NCBI RefSeq assembly: GCF_017874375.1
Contig: NZ_JAGGLK010000003.1
Span: forward strand, 533,169-597,168
Length of the DNA: 64,000 nucleotides
Reading direction: 5' to 3'
DNA from: Methanohalophilus levihalophilus
GTDB lineage: Archaea > Halobacteriota > Methanosarcinia > Methanosarcinales > Methanosarcinaceae
This document shows, piece after piece, positions 41,759 to 52,007 of the stretch. The notes below the pieces were generated by a model. That model saw nothing but the letters and a program-made list of their open reading frames with translations. It was not told where the DNA came from and ran no database searches. Numbering within the stretch: position 1 is the first letter of the stretch; every line of letters begins with the position of its first letter. The position numbers and the translations under genes are program-made.

Positions 41759-42772
41759 TTAATTCTGCAAAAACTCCTCATTAAACATTTTAAGCATCAA
41801 TATGAATGATGCCAGTAGCATTGGACCTACAACAATTCCTACAAGACCGAACAGGAAAATCCCGATAAATATTCCCAACAGGGATACAAATGGATGGATT
41901 GCCCCGACCTTTTTCTGGATGAACGGTCGCAGGAAATTGTCAACATTACTGATTATAATTCCAGCTATCAGAATTGCCACAGCAGCATAGTAGTCTGCCT
42001 GGATAATCTTGAAAATAATTGCCGGGATCCATATTATGGGTGCTCCGATTACTGGAATTATTGACAGGATGGCTGTGATGAAACCCCAGAGAAGTGCTCC
42101 CTGTATCCCGACCAGATAAAAAGTAATTGCAAGAAGAGTGCCCTGTATGGCTGCGATCATGAGGGTTGCGATAACCGTTGAATGGATTATGTTTTTCATC
42201 TCGTCTAGCAGGACATATGTGTTCCTGCCGCTAAAAGGTGTGACGTCAAATACGATTTTTCTGAGTTTTGTGTCATCGGTGGTCAAAAGGTAATACAAAA
42301 GAAATACAAGAATCGTAAGCCCTATTATTTCGGTTCCTATATTCTGGACTGCATCAATAATGAGTCCACTCAAAAAGGTGCCTGCAGCTGATATTATGTC
42401 CGCAGCTTTTTCTTCGAGGTTGAGCATTGCAACGAGTTCGTTTATTTGCTCATAATCCACATCCATTAAATCTATTTGTGATATCACATTTGCCAGTACC
42501 TGGCTGATCTGTGCGGCGATAAGCACAAAGAGGTAGTAGATAGGAATTATCATCAGTAGTATAACCAGTGCTATCACACCAATAGCCACAATGCCGGAAT
42601 TGAGCCGGGTTCTTTTCAGGATTGCTTTGTAAACAGGATCTATAATTGTGTAGAGGATGATAGCTGCCAGGAAAAATTCTATAAAAGGATAGAGTGCAGA
42701 AGTAATTGCGTAGGCAAGTATGCCTGTAAAAAGCAATGCAATCGCAATTTTGGCTGCTATTTTGTTATCCAT
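41759..42772 (-). CDS. AI-2E family transporter
   Basis: A 337-residue membrane protein with about eight spans, of the PerM/AI-2E exporter family (UPF0118). Supporting parts are the paired N-terminal spans, a long soluble stretch between spans 3 and 4 (about 90-150), and the conserved IPVIGAPIIWIPAIIF and C-terminal GIVVGPMLLASF segments. Members export small metabolites or act as Na+/H+ antiporters. It lies 30 bases downstream of alaX on the same strand. No substrate is indicated. Confidence 0.85.
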   Translation of the reverse strand: MDNKIAAKIAIALLFTGILAYAITSALYPFIEFFLAAIILYTIIDPVYKAILKRTRLNSGIVAIGVIALVILLMIIPIYYLFVLIAAQISQVLANVISQIDLMDVDYEQINELVAMLNLEEKAADIISAAGTFLSGLIIDAVQNIGTEIIGLTILVFLLYYLLTTDDTKLRKIVFDVTPFSGRNTYVLLDEMKNIIHSTVIATLMIAAIQGTLLAITFYLVGIQGALLWGFITAILSIIPVIGAPIIWIPAIIFKIIQADYYAAVAILIAGIIISNVDNFLRPFIQKKVGAIHPFVSLLGIFIGIFLFGLVGIVVGPMLLASFILMLKMFNEEFLQN

Positions 42773-42802
42773 GGAAATCAGTTCTTGTTCCTGTTAGTCT
42801 AA

Positions 42803-43510
42803 TTATTCGACAAACCTGAAATAAATTCTTCTGTTATTCTTACCTTTGTTTTCAGCCTTGAAGATTTCTATGTGGGGGATTTCTCCGGTATTTTTGACGT
42901 GTGTTCCGCCACATGCCTGATTGTCAACATCTCCTACATTTATGACCCTGATTTCCTGAATGTCAGGGGGAAATGCGTCTTTCAGTTTTACCACAGAAGG
43001 TATCTCAAAGGCTTCTTCCCTGGGAAGTATATCGATATTCACATCGATTTTCCTGTCAATAACCTCATTGACTTTTTCCTGATAGGAACCGATTAGTTCC
43101 CTGTCAAAGTTCTCAAGGTTGAAATCAACTCTCGTTTTTTCTTCTCCGAGCTGGTTTCCTGAAATCTTTGCGCCGGTCTCACTATGAATGATGGCACTGA
43201 GAATATGGCATGCAGTATGGTATTTCATGAATAGGTATCGCCTGTCCCAGTCAACGATTCCTTTCACAGTGTCACCTGCTTTCAGGTCACAGTCTTCCAA
43301 TTCATGACTGATTTTCCCACCAAATTTACCTGTAAAGACCACTTTGCACTCTTTCCCGTCGTGGATCAGTTTTCCGGTGTCATGAGGCTGGCCACCGGAC
43401 TGCGGGTAAAATGCAGTCTTGTCAAGAACTACAAACTTGCCATCTGTGACACTTTCTACAGTGGCTTCAAACTCTTTCAGGTAGCAGTCTTCGAGATAAA
43501 TAGCATCCAT
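42803..43510 (-). CDS. alaX: AlaX-type alanyl-tRNA editing protein
   Basis: A free-standing trans-editing protein, 235 residues, that hydrolyses Ser- or Gly-tRNA-Ala. It shows the N-terminal FYPQSGGQPHDTG motif, zinc ligands in KYHTACHILSAI (HxxxH, about residue 97) and CGGTHVKNTGEI (about residue 200). The length is that of the medium AlaX-M class, which includes the Gly-rich N-terminal motif for serine editing. It is divergent from dphB with 101 bases between. Confidence 0.9.
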   Translation of the reverse strand: MDAIYLEDCYLKEFEATVESVTDGKFVVLDKTAFYPQSGGQPHDTGKLIHDGKECKVVFTGKFGGKISHELEDCDLKAGDTVKGIVDWDRRYLFMKYHTACHILSAIIHSETGAKISGNQLGEEKTRVDFNLENFDRELIGSYQEKVNEVIDRKIDVNIDILPREEAFEIPSVVKLKDAFPPDIQEIRVINVGDVDNQACGGTHVKNTGEIPHIEIFKAENKGKNNRRIYFRFVE

Positions 43511-43611
43511 TAGGTGGGTTTTAAACTCTTTAATACATAAAATGTTTGCAAGAGTAACTTCCTGCAGTTTGTCAAAACATTTAATATCAAGCTCCCTGCT
43601 AATATGTTCCT

Positions 43612-44409
43612 ATGCTCTATTTTGTTGGTCTGGGTCTTTTTGATGAGAAGGATGTATCCCTGAAAGGTCTGGAAGTGATTAAGCAGGCTGATGAAGTTTA
43701 TGTTGAATTTTATACATCCCGCCTTATGGGTTCTGATCAGGAGAAAATGGAAGCCCTTTATGGTCGGGAACTGACTGTTCTTAGCAGGGAAGAAGTGGAA
43801 CAGAATCCATGGTGGCTGGAAAGAGCAAAGGACAAGGATGTTGTTTTCCTTACCGGTGGAGACACAATGGTTTCCACCACGCATGTGGATTTGCGACTTC
43901 GTGCACACAGGCTGGGAATCCCAACCAGGCTAATTCATGGATCCTCTATTGTGAGCGCTATTTGCGGTCTGTCGGGTTTACAAAACTACAGATTTGGAAA
44001 GGCTGCGACAGTTCCTCATCCTTACACAAGCAGCCGGGGGAATACTATCATCTCGGAATCCCCTTATGATGCTATAATCAAGAACATTGAGCAGGATTTG
44101 CATACTCTTGTCTTCCTTGACATTGACAAAGACAAAGGTTACATGACTGTCCCGGAAGCTGTAAACCTGCTTCTCGCAGTTGACAGTCGCAGGGATGGGA
44201 TGCTTTCGGAGCGCATTGGTGTGGGAATTGCCCGTGCAGGTTCTCCTGCTCCGGTTGTCAAGGCTGATTTCCTTCCCCAACTCAAGGAGTACGATTTTGG
44301 GGAACCACTCCAGATCCTCGTAATTCCGGCTTCATTGCACTTCCTTGAATCCGAAGCACTTGTGGAACTTGCAAGCGCTCCGGAAGAAGTGCTGGAAATT
44401 GACGAATAA
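43612..44409 (+). CDS. dphB: diphthine synthase
   Basis: SAM-dependent methyltransferase, 265 residues, that methylates the precursor of diphthamide on elongation factor 2. Family blocks: FVGLGLFDEKDVSLKGLE at the N-terminus, ADEVYVEFYTS, GGDTMVSTTHVDL and HGSSIVSAICGLSGLQNYRFG. It belongs to the tetrapyrrole-methylase fold. A TATA-like TTTAATATC near 43580 places the transcript start at the ATG, so it is probably leaderless. Confidence 0.94.
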   Translation: MLYFVGLGLFDEKDVSLKGLEVIKQADEVYVEFYTSRLMGSDQEKMEALYGRELTVLSREEVEQNPWWLERAKDKDVVFLTGGDTMVSTTHVDLRLRAHRLGIPTRLIHGSSIVSAICGLSGLQNYRFGKAATVPHPYTSSRGNTIISESPYDAIIKNIEQDLHTLVFLDIDKDKGYMTVPEAVNLLLAVDSRRDGMLSERIGVGIARAGSPAPVVKADFLPQLKEYDFGEPLQILVIPASLHFLESEALVELASAPEEVLEIDE

Positions 44410-44430
44410 CCTGACTTTTAACGAAAATCA

Positions 44431-44438
44431 TTTATATC
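44431..44438 (+). promoter_or_regulatory. TATA box of HerA-like gene
   Basis: TTTATATC, about 45 bases before ATG 44480 and just after the dphB stop. It supports the internal ATG over any start inside dphB. Confidence 0.5.
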
Positions 44439-44479
44439 TACAGCATAGACGAAATGATGTTATTTGTGAGAGTTGTATC

Positions 44480-46108
44480 ATGAGGGGATCTGTAGGACTA
44501 ATAATAGGTGAGACCGGAACTCTTGACTTTAAGTTTCTGGTATCAGACAGTACAGCGGTAATGCGGGGTCACTACGTAAAAGTGTGGCATGAGACTGATT
44601 CTTCATGGGTGCTTGCGCAGGTCATGGGAATTACCCGCTCAAGTGGCAGTTTTTCAGTTGAGGAAGCCAAAAAAGGAAAACGCAACAACCGTGATGATGA
44701 TCACATCGTGGCAGAGGCTAATGTCATTGGAAGCAGAGGAACCGATGGTTTGCTTCGCTCGCCGATGACTCCGTTTAGCCCAGGGGATCCGATTTATGTT
44801 GCGGACGACGAATTGATTCGTAACGTTCTTGGCTTAGTAGGCGGCGACATGTATGTGGGACTTCTTGACGGGACAAATATCCCGGTTCAGCTTGATGCCA
44901 ATAACCTCGTGCAAAAACACTGCAGTATCCTTGCAAAAACAGGTAGTGGAAAATCATATACTGCAGCGGTTTTGCTGGAAGAGCTGCTTGAGCACAATGT
45001 TCCTCTGCTTATTATTGATCCTCACAGTGAATATGCCAGCCTCAAAGAGGCCGCTTCCGGGAAAGATAAGGATTCGTCAAAGTACAAGGTGAGTCCAAAA
45101 GGATATAGTTCGAGAGTAAAAGTTTACACTCCAGCCAATAAATCCATTAATCCGGCAGCCGATGAACTTTTCAGGCTCAATGGTGTTAACCTGAAACCCA
45201 AGGAACTCATTGATATTTTCCCTGACAATTATACCACTACTCATACCGGCATCTTGTATGAGTCAGTCCACAAACTCCGCGCTGAAGTGGAGACATATTT
45301 CCTTGAAGACATTATCAGGGAGGTTTCCAATAACGAAAGCAAAGCACGCTGGAATGTAATTAACCTGCTTGAGGATGTCAACCAGATGGAGTTGCTTTCT
45401 CCGAATCCCACGCCTGTAGAGGAACTTATGCAGGAAGGTAAAGCCAATATTGTTGATCTAAAAGGTGTGCCTCCTGATATCCAGAGTATGCTTGTTGCAA
45501 AACTCTGTGAGAACTTATTTGAAGCACGCAAGATGGGTCATATCCCGCCGGGTATGCTGGTGGTTGAAGAAGCCCATAACTTTGCTCCGGAGAGAGGTTT
45601 CAGCAAAAGTGCAAGCTCGGAAATCCTGCGGACGATTGCTTCTGAAGGCAGAAAGTTTGGTCTGGGAATGATGATAATTTCCCAGCGTCCTGCAAGGGTG
45701 GATAAGAATGTTCTTTCCCAGTGTGGGACCCAGATTATAATGAAAGTTACCAATCCTAACGATCTTAAATCCATAAGCAAAGGACTTGAAGGTGCCAATT
45801 CCTATGTTGAAGAGGAACTCCTTCGCCTGCCTCCCGGTGTTGCGATGCTGGTGAGTAATGATATTGAGCGACCTGTACTTGTGGATGTAAGGGTGCGTCG
45901 GTCAAAACACGGCGGAGAATCAGTTAATGTGCTTAAGGCTTCCTCCGGGAAACGCAAGGCAGCTCCCAAAAAAGTTGCAGAGACTTCAGCACAGCTTTCT
46001 GGGAATTCGCCTGGCTCACCTCCGCCAAAGCGTGAACCTACGAGAAAGCCCAAGGCAAATGGAGAAGAGAAGGGTCTCTTCAAAAAGCTGTTTGGTGCTG
46101 AGAAATGA
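44480..46108 (+). CDS. HerA-like FtsK/HerA superfamily ATPase
   Basis: A 542-residue ATPase: N-terminal HAS-barrel (about residues 1-90), Walker A LAKTGSGKSYTAAVLLEE (about 154), Walker B GMLVVEEAHNFAPERG, and arginine-finger region ISQRPARVDKNVLSQC. The last 70 residues are a Lys/Pro/Ser-rich tail. HerA works with nuclease NurA in DNA end resection, but nurA, mre11 and rad50 are not nearby, so this may be a paralog with another role. ATG 44480 is chosen; the frame runs upstream into dphB, and TATA at 44431 favours the internal start. Confidence 0.88.
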   Translation: MRGSVGLIIGETGTLDFKFLVSDSTAVMRGHYVKVWHETDSSWVLAQVMGITRSSGSFSVEEAKKGKRNNRDDDHIVAEANVIGSRGTDGLLRSPMTPFSPGDPIYVADDELIRNVLGLVGGDMYVGLLDGTNIPVQLDANNLVQKHCSILAKTGSGKSYTAAVLLEELLEHNVPLLIIDPHSEYASLKEAASGKDKDSSKYKVSPKGYSSRVKVYTPANKSINPAADELFRLNGVNLKPKELIDIFPDNYTTTHTGILYESVHKLRAEVETYFLEDIIREVSNNESKARWNVINLLEDVNQMELLSPNPTPVEELMQEGKANIVDLKGVPPDIQSMLVAKLCENLFEARKMGHIPPGMLVVEEAHNFAPERGFSKSASSEILRTIASEGRKFGLGMMIISQRPARVDKNVLSQCGTQIIMKVTNPNDLKSISKGLEGANSYVEEELLRLPPGVAMLVSNDIERPVLVDVRVRRSKHGGESVNVLKASSGKRKAAPKKVAETSAQLSGNSPGSPPPKREPTRKPKANGEEKGLFKKLFGAEK

Positions 46109-46140
46109 GGAAATGTATTTTATACTAAGGGTGTGACAAA

Positions 46141-46422
46141 GTGGCTGCGGAACTTGCTGAGAAAGTTGAGCGTTATGAACGTCTGCTGAGGCAGGCCCTT
46201 GAGAAAGCCGTCGTATCCCCGATTGAAGGCTCCCATATGAAACGTGCGGGAGAAGATTTCAGAGAAATGGCCGAATCATATTATAAGGATGGTATGCATT
46301 TCATAGAATCAGATGATCCGGTAAATGCGCTTGTGTGTTTCAGTTATGGTCATGCCTGGCTGGACGCAGGAGCAAGACTGGGTGTATTTGATGTAGACGA
46401 TGATGTACTGTTCACCATATAA
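46141..46422 (+). CDS. DUF357 family protein
   Basis: A 93-residue, mainly helical archaeal protein of the DUF357 family, with LAEKVERYERLLRQALEKA at the start and DDPVNALVCFSYGHAWLDAGARLG in the middle. No function is established. Start is GTG 46141 after GGGTGTGA. It lies 32 bases after the HerA-like gene and 35 before the DUF555 gene; the last three genes may be one transcript. Confidence 0.85.
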   Translation: MAAELAEKVERYERLLRQALEKAVVSPIEGSHMKRAGEDFREMAESYYKDGMHFIESDDPVNALVCFSYGHAWLDAGARLGVFDVDDDVLFTI

Positions 46423-46457
46423 ATGAGACATGGAAGAAATTGTGAGGAGATAAGTTT

Positions 46458-46799
46458 ATGCCAAACTATCATGTGACCCTTGAAGCTGCCTGGTTGGTAA
46501 GGGATGTAAAGAGTGCCGATGATGCTATCGGTGTTGCAATTGCAGAAGCCGGAAAACGCTTGAATCCAAAACTGGATTTTGTTGAGGTTGATGTCGGAAC
46601 TACATTTTGTCCGGCATGTAATGAACCAATTAGCAGTGTATTCATGGCTGCAAACACCGCAATTGTAGGTCTGGTTCTCCAGATGAAAGTTTTCGATGCG
46701 GAAACAGAAGAACATGCATCCCGGATTGCAAAATCTGTTATTGGAAGGGCACTGCGGGATGTTCCACTGAGCGTTATCGAAGTGGAGGATTTCGAGTAA
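46458..46799 (+). CDS. DUF555 (UPF0212) family protein
   Basis: A 113-residue archaeal protein of UPF0212/DUF555. [19 protein letters not shown] is the characteristic start, and [15 protein letters not shown] holds a CxxC pair that may bind zinc. Function unknown. GAGGAG precedes ATG 46458. The PfkB gene follows after 12 bases. Confidence 0.86.
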   Translation: MPNYHVTLEAAWLVRDVKSADDAIGVAIAEAGKRLNPKLDFVEVDVGTTFCPACNEPISSVFMAANTAIVGLVLQMKVFDAETEEHASRIAKSVIGRALRDVPLSVIEVEDFE

Positions 46800-46811
46800 C
46801 GGTGGTCTTTG

Positions 46812-47702
46812 ATGACTGAAATGATTTCCGTGGTGGGGCATGCAGCTCTTGATTACCTCTTTGAGGTAGAGAGGATTGCTTCACCCAATGAATCCTATCC
46901 AATTTTAGAATACGAAACTCTTTTTGGCGGAGGAGCTGCAAATATTGCTGCGGCAATTGCAACTCTTGGGGGCAATGCTTCCCTGATTTCCGCTGTTGGG
47001 AATGATTTTGAACATTCCGGTTTTGAATCTCATCTGGAAAATATTGGTGTAGATCTATCGCTGCTTTACCATATTGAAGACAAAAAATGCACTCGCGCAT
47101 TTGTTTACACGGACAGGCAGCATAATCAGTCATCATACTTTTACTGGGGCTCATCTGCAAAATTTCCTGAACTGGAACCGCCGGAAGTTGATTTTGTTCA
47201 TCTTGCAACAGCAGAAGCAAGCTTCAATGCCCGTATGTCCAAAAAGGCAGATTTCGTGTGCTTTGATCCCGGGCAGGATCTTGTGACTTATTCAAAAGAA
47301 AACCTGGTTACAATACTTGATAATACGGATATTCTTTTTGCAAACAGGCATGAGATAAGAAGAGTTTCCAGCATGACGCACAGGTCATTTGAAGATCTCA
47401 AAAACAGCATTGATACAATTATTGTGACTTGTGATGCTGGAGGCAGCCGTATTTATCATCAGGGTTCACATATTCATATCCCGGCTGTAAAGGTCGAAGC
47501 GGTTGATCCGACCGGTGCCGGGGATGGTTACAGGGCAGGTTTCCTTGTAGCTTTCAAAAAAGGATTTTCTCTTGAAACATGTGGAAAGATTGGCGCAGTT
47601 GTAGCATCCTTTGTTGTGGAGCGCACTGGCTGCCAGACTAATCTTCCTACATGGGAAATAATGCAAAAAAGATATGAAGAGAATTTCGGGCAATTGCCCT
47701 GA
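46812..47702 (+). CDS. PfkB family sugar/nucleoside kinase
   Basis: A 296-residue ribokinase-fold kinase. LFGGGAANIAAAIATLGG (about residue 37) is PfkB signature 1 and DPTGAGDGYRAGFLVA (about residue 235) is signature 2 with the catalytic Asp. The substrate could be a sugar, sugar phosphate or nucleoside; in methanogens the MJ0406-type nucleoside kinase is the nearest known type, but this is not proven here. The ATG at 46812 is used; a TTG at 46809 directly precedes it. It is convergent with ppdK, nine bases apart. Confidence 0.87.
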   Translation: MTEMISVVGHAALDYLFEVERIASPNESYPILEYETLFGGGAANIAAAIATLGGNASLISAVGNDFEHSGFESHLENIGVDLSLLYHIEDKKCTRAFVYTDRQHNQSSYFYWGSSAKFPELEPPEVDFVHLATAEASFNARMSKKADFVCFDPGQDLVTYSKENLVTILDNTDILFANRHEIRRVSSMTHRSFEDLKNSIDTIIVTCDAGGSRIYHQGSHIHIPAVKVEAVDPTGAGDGYRAGFLVAFKKGFSLETCGKIGAVVASFVVERTGCQTNLPTWEIMQKRYEENFGQLP

Positions 47703-47711
47703 TTCTCTCTT

Positions 47712-50369
47712 TTACTTGTTTTCGTTTTCAATTACTGCATGAGCTGCTGCAATCCTTGCGATAGGTACCCTGAATGGGGAGCAGCTAACATAGTTGAGTC
47801 CGATTTCGTGACCAAACTTGACGGATTTGGGATCTCCGCCGTGTTCACCACAAATTCCGATTTTGAGGTTTTCACGTGTGGATCTTCCCTTCTCTATTCC
47901 GATTTTCACAAGCTGGCCTACACCTTCCTGATCAAGTACTGCAAATGGGTCTTCTTCCAGAATTCCCTTGTCAACGTACAATGGCAGGAATTTACCGGCA
48001 TCATCCCGGCTGAATCCGAATGTGGTCTGGGTAAGATCGTTTGTACCAAATGAGAAGAATTCTGCTTCCTCTGCAATCTGGTCTGCAGTGATGGCAGCAC
48101 GTGGCAATTCAATCATGGTTCCCACAAGGTATTCAATTTCCACACCGCAGTCTCTCATTGTAGCTTCTGCTGTGGTTTTAACATCCTCTTTGGTAAGTGC
48201 AAGTTCTTTCACATGGCTGACCAGAGGAATCATTATTTCAGGTACAACCTCCAGACCTTCCCTTGTAAGGTCACAGGCAGCTTCTATGATTGCGCGAACC
48301 TGCATTTCATAAACTTCGGGATATGTAATTCCAAGCCTGCATCCACGGTGTCCGAGCATCGGGTTAATTTCCTTTAAAATATCAACCCTGTCAAGTACTT
48401 TTTGTACCTCCCAGATTTCTTTTTCATTATCGCCAGCTTTTTCAAGCTCACAGATTCTCTCGGTTAGTTCTTCCTGATTCGGAAGGAACTCATGGAGTGG
48501 TGGATCAAGTAATCTTATGGTTACAGGGAAGCCGTCCATTGCCCTGAAAATGCCGGTGAAATCCTCTTTCTGCATTGGTAGCAGTTTTTCAAGGGCCACT
48601 TTCCTGCTTTCCACATCTTCCGCCATAATCATTTCACGCACAGCTGGAATTCTTTCTTCGCCGAAGAACATATGCTCTGTACGGCAGAGTCCGATTCCCT
48701 GTGCACCGAATTCCCTTGCGACTCCTGCATCATGCGGAGTATCTGCATTAGCACGAACTTTGAGACGGCGGATTTCATCAGCCCATTGAAGAATTGTATC
48801 AAGTTCGCCTGTAAGTTCGGGGGAAATGAGTTCTACTTCTCCAACTATTACATCTCCAGTAGAACCGTCAATACTGATGAAATCGCCTTCATTAACAACT
48901 ACGGAGCCGTTTGTGAAGTCTCCTCTTTCCATATCAATGGTAATTGCTCCACATCCTGCAACGCATGGTTTTCCCATTCCGCGGGCAACCACTGCAGCGT
49001 GGGAAGTCATTCCTCCCCTTACTGTCAGGATACCTTCTGAAGCATCCATTCCGCCAATATCCTCCGGGGAAGTCTCAGTTCTGACAAGGATGGTCTTGAT
49101 ACCTTCCTTTGCCTTTTCTTCCGCATCTTCTGCGGTGAAAACAACTCTTCCTACGGCAGCTCCGGGTGAAGCCGGGAGTCCTGTGGCAATTACGTCATAA
49201 GTAGCATCTGGATCAAACATTGGGTGCAGAAGCTTATCAATCTGGGAAGGTTCGATTCTTGACACGGCTGTCTTTTTATCAATTAATCCTTCTTTTTCCA
49301 TTTCCACGGCAATCCGGATCGCTGCAGCAGCAGTACGCTTGCCGGTACGGGTCTGGAGCATGTAGAGTTTTCCTTCCTGGATTGTGAACTCAATGTCCTG
49401 CATGTCCCGGAAGTGATTCTCCAGCTTCTTGTATATGCTCTCAAGTTTGTTGTAAACTTCAGGCATATTGTTTTTGAGATCCTCAATTGGTTGTGGGGTA
49501 CGAATACCTGCAACAACGTCTTCTCCCTGTGCGTTGGTCAGGAATTCTCCGAAGAAGCGCTTTTCACCGGTTGCAGGGTCGCGTGTAAAGGCAACTCCTG
49601 TGCCGCAATTTTCTCCCATGTTCCCGTATACCATACTCTGGACATTAACGGCTGTTCCCCAGTCGTCGGCAATTCCGTTGAGTTTCCTGTACTTCTTTGC
49701 CCTCTGGTTATTCCATGAGTTGAATACGGCATCAATAGCCATTTGGAGTTGTTTTCTTGGATCCTGCGGGAAGTCTTCACCGGTGTGCTCTTTAATTACA
49801 CCCTTGAATTTCTCCACCAGGTCTTTTAATGAATCAACATCGATTTCCGTATCCTGATCAACACCAAGTTCATGCTTCTTTTCTTCAAGAAGAGTCTCGA
49901 ATCTGGCATGTTCGATGTCCAGTACAACGTCTCCAAACATGGTAAGGAAACGCCTGTAACTGTCGTATGCAAACCGCTCGTTGTTGGATTTGCGGGCGAT
50001 TCCCTTAACAGTAGTATCATTAAGACCAAGGTTTAGAACAGTGTCCATCATACCGGGCATTGAAACCCGGGCTCCTGATCTGACCGAAAGAAGAAGAGGG
50101 TTATCGGGGTCTCCGAATTTCTTATTATTTTCTTCTTCTAAAGTTAAAAGAGCTTCATCAATCTGTTCCAGAAGTCCTGTAGGATACTTATTGTCCTTGA
50201 GGTAGAGTACACACACTTCTGTAGTAATTGTAAATCCGGCCGGAACCGGAATACCGAGGTTAGACATTTCTGCAAGATTGGCTCCCTTGCCACCAAGCAG
50301 GTTCTTCATGCTATTTTTGCCTTCAGTATTGTCGTTTCCGAAAAGGTACACGAACTTATTATCTGCCAC
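47712..50369 (-). CDS. ppdK: pyruvate, phosphate dikinase
   Basis: An 885-residue enzyme interconverting pyruvate, ATP and Pi with PEP, AMP and PPi, for gluconeogenesis or glycolysis. Domains in order: ATP-grasp nucleotide-binding part (LLGGKGANLAEMSNLG at the start), phosphohistidine domain with GGMTSHAAVVARGMGKPC (catalytic His about residue 452), and PEP/pyruvate-binding TIM barrel with GLCRTEHMFF and the C-terminal GICGEHGGDP. The start is GTG 50369, seven bases after GGAGG; a start at 50414 would add 15 unrelated residues. Confidence 0.95.
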   Translation of the reverse strand: MADNKFVYLFGNDNTEGKNSMKNLLGGKGANLAEMSNLGIPVPAGFTITTEVCVLYLKDNKYPTGLLEQIDEALLTLEEENNKKFGDPDNPLLLSVRSGARVSMPGMMDTVLNLGLNDTTVKGIARKSNNERFAYDSYRRFLTMFGDVVLDIEHARFETLLEEKKHELGVDQDTEIDVDSLKDLVEKFKGVIKEHTGEDFPQDPRKQLQMAIDAVFNSWNNQRAKKYRKLNGIADDWGTAVNVQSMVYGNMGENCGTGVAFTRDPATGEKRFFGEFLTNAQGEDVVAGIRTPQPIEDLKNNMPEVYNKLESIYKKLENHFRDMQDIEFTIQEGKLYMLQTRTGKRTAAAAIRIAVEMEKEGLIDKKTAVSRIEPSQIDKLLHPMFDPDATYDVIATGLPASPGAAVGRVVFTAEDAEEKAKEGIKTILVRTETSPEDIGGMDASEGILTVRGGMTSHAAVVARGMGKPCVAGCGAITIDMERGDFTNGSVVVNEGDFISIDGSTGDVIVGEVELISPELTGELDTILQWADEIRRLKVRANADTPHDAGVAREFGAQGIGLCRTEHMFFGEERIPAVREMIMAEDVESRKVALEKLLPMQKEDFTGIFRAMDGFPVTIRLLDPPLHEFLPNQEELTERICELEKAGDNEKEIWEVQKVLDRVDILKEINPMLGHRGCRLGITYPEVYEMQVRAIIEAACDLTREGLEVVPEIMIPLVSHVKELALTKEDVKTTAEATMRDCGVEIEYLVGTMIELPRAAITADQIAEEAEFFSFGTNDLTQTTFGFSRDDAGKFLPLYVDKGILEEDPFAVLDQEGVGQLVKIGIEKGRSTRENLKIGICGEHGGDPKSVKFGHEIGLNYVSCSPFRVPIARIAAAHAVIENENK

Positions 50370-50618
50370 TAACTTTCCTCCCAGCGGAATGTCGAGTATG
50401 ATAGTTGGTGTCACAATAGTTGGTTTTATATTAAGGTTTATCGATTCATGGATTCGGGCATATTCTTTATATGATGAATAATACGTACTTGTTACTCTAA
50501 TTGTTCGTAAGATCTCGAAACCATATCAATCTTATATTAAAGAGATTGCGATGCATTTATATATGATAATTCTAATGTATTTATACTTCCAAAATGCCTT
50601 ATATATGGGAAAAGATTC

Positions 50619-50879
50619 ATGAAACGCCTTGGAACAGTCTCCAGCATTGATGGTCAGGGAAAACTTGTTATTCGGGCAGCTGAAGGGCTAACCTCTGGTT
50701 CTCTGAAAGATCTACCGCGCATAGGTTCTGTCGTGATGGATCAGAAAGTGAAGCGCATTGGTAAAGTGTCATCTGTTATCGGACCTGTTTCCAGCCCTTA
50801 TGTGGTGGTCAAAGTCGCAAAAAGTGTTTCTTTTTCTGAACTTAAGGCTTGTGTGAACCAGAAATTGTATGTGAAGTGA
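50619..50879 (+). CDS. gar1: H/ACA RNP protein Gar1
   Basis: An 86-residue Gar1 homolog, part of the H/ACA small RNP that guides pseudouridylation of rRNA. The core beta-barrel is seen in KRLGTVSSIDGQGKLVIRA, VVMDQKVKRIGKVSSVIGPVSSPYVVV. Two TATA-like boxes precede it (ATTTATATATG near 50555 and CTTATATATG near 50598). It is 55 bases before the TFB gene on the same strand, a pairing also conserved in other euryarchaea. Confidence 0.93.
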   Translation: MKRLGTVSSIDGQGKLVIRAAEGLTSGSLKDLPRIGSVVMDQKVKRIGKVSSVIGPVSSPYVVVKVAKSVSFSELKACVNQKLYVK

Positions 50880-50934
50880 GAAAGTCGGGGCTTTCTTTTA
50901 ATTCCGAGATGTTCACGACTATGAGGAACTGACA

Positions 50935-51948
50935 ATGGTTGAAGTTGAAAGGGTAAGGTATTCTGATACGTCCGAAAGGGAAAAAATGCGTGCTAAGATT
51001 AAGGCACGTAAAGAGCAGGACAAGAGCTCTGAAGTAGAAGAAAAGGTTTTAGAGTGTCCGGAATGTGGCAGTCACAACCTTGAGCAGGACTATGAGCGCG
51101 CCGAGCTTGTCTGTGGCGACTGTGGGCTTGTAGTAGATGCTGATTTCGTGGATGAAGGGCCGGAATGGCGTGCTTTTGACCATGATCAGAGAATGAAGCG
51201 TTCCCGTGTGGGCGCTCCAATGACCTATACTATTCATGACAAAGGTCTTTCCACTATGATTGACTGGAGGAATCGTGATTCCTACGGAAAATCAATTTCT
51301 TCCAAGAACCGTGCACAACTGTATCGTTTGAGGAAATGGCAGCGTCGTATCCGTGTGAGCAACGCTACGGAAAGAAACCTTGCATTCGCATTATCTGAAC
51401 TTGACAGGATGGCTTCAGCACTTGGTCTTCCAAGGACTGTGCGTGAAACCGCTGCAGTTGTTTATCGTAAGGCAGTCGACAAGAACCTGATTCGCGGACG
51501 CAGTATTGAAGGTGTGGCCGCAGCAGCTTTGTATGCAGCCTGCAGGCAGTGCAGTGTTCCAAGGACTCTTGATGAAATCGGAGAGGTTTCAAGGGTAAGC
51601 AGGAAAGAAATCGGCAGAACATACCGTTTCATTTCCAGGGAATTATCCCTCAAGCTTATGCCAACTTCACCAATTGACTACGTACCTCGTTTCTGTTCAG
51701 GATTAAACCTGAAAGGTGAGGTACAGGCAAGAGGCGTCGAAATCCTCAGGCAGGCTTCCGAAAAGGAATTAACCAGTGGCCGTGGTCCTACCGGTGTAGC
51801 TGCAGCAGCAATTTACATTGCTTCTATTCTCTGTGGAGAGCGCAGGACACAGCGCGAGGTAGCTGATGTTGCCGGTGTAACTGAAGTTACCATCAGGAAC
51901 CGCTACAAGGAACTTGCCGAAGAACTGGATATTGAAATTATTTTGTAA
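50935..51948 (+). CDS. tfb: transcription initiation factor B
   Basis: A 337-residue archaeal TFIIB homolog. N-terminal zinc ribbon [20 protein letters not shown] and CGDC (about residues 40-65), B-finger/linker with [20 protein letters not shown], then two cyclin-like repeats (about 140-235 and 240-335) that bind TBP and the BRE. GAGGAACTGACA precedes ATG 50935. It follows gar1, possibly on one transcript. Confidence 0.95.
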   Translation: MVEVERVRYSDTSEREKMRAKIKARKEQDKSSEVEEKVLECPECGSHNLEQDYERAELVCGDCGLVVDADFVDEGPEWRAFDHDQRMKRSRVGAPMTYTIHDKGLSTMIDWRNRDSYGKSISSKNRAQLYRLRKWQRRIRVSNATERNLAFALSELDRMASALGLPRTVRETAAVVYRKAVDKNLIRGRSIEGVAAAALYAACRQCSVPRTLDEIGEVSRVSRKEIGRTYRFISRELSLKLMPTSPIDYVPRFCSGLNLKGEVQARGVEILRQASEKELTSGRGPTGVAAAAIYIASILCGERRTQREVADVAGVTEVTIRNRYKELAEELDIEIIL

Positions 51949-52007
51949 GCAAATCGCTTTAAGAGGGATGCTTTTATTATCCCTCAATCTCTTTTTCTTT
52001 TCATACC

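Noticed and set aside
44345..44479. N-terminal extension of the HerA-like protein into dphB
   Set aside because: The TATA box at 44431 lies within it and the extension has no HAS-barrel similarity; ATG 44480 is preferred.
48517..50481. Several plus-strand frames opposite the pyruvate phosphate dikinase gene
   Set aside because: They are opposite-strand shadows of a highly conserved gene and show no family features.
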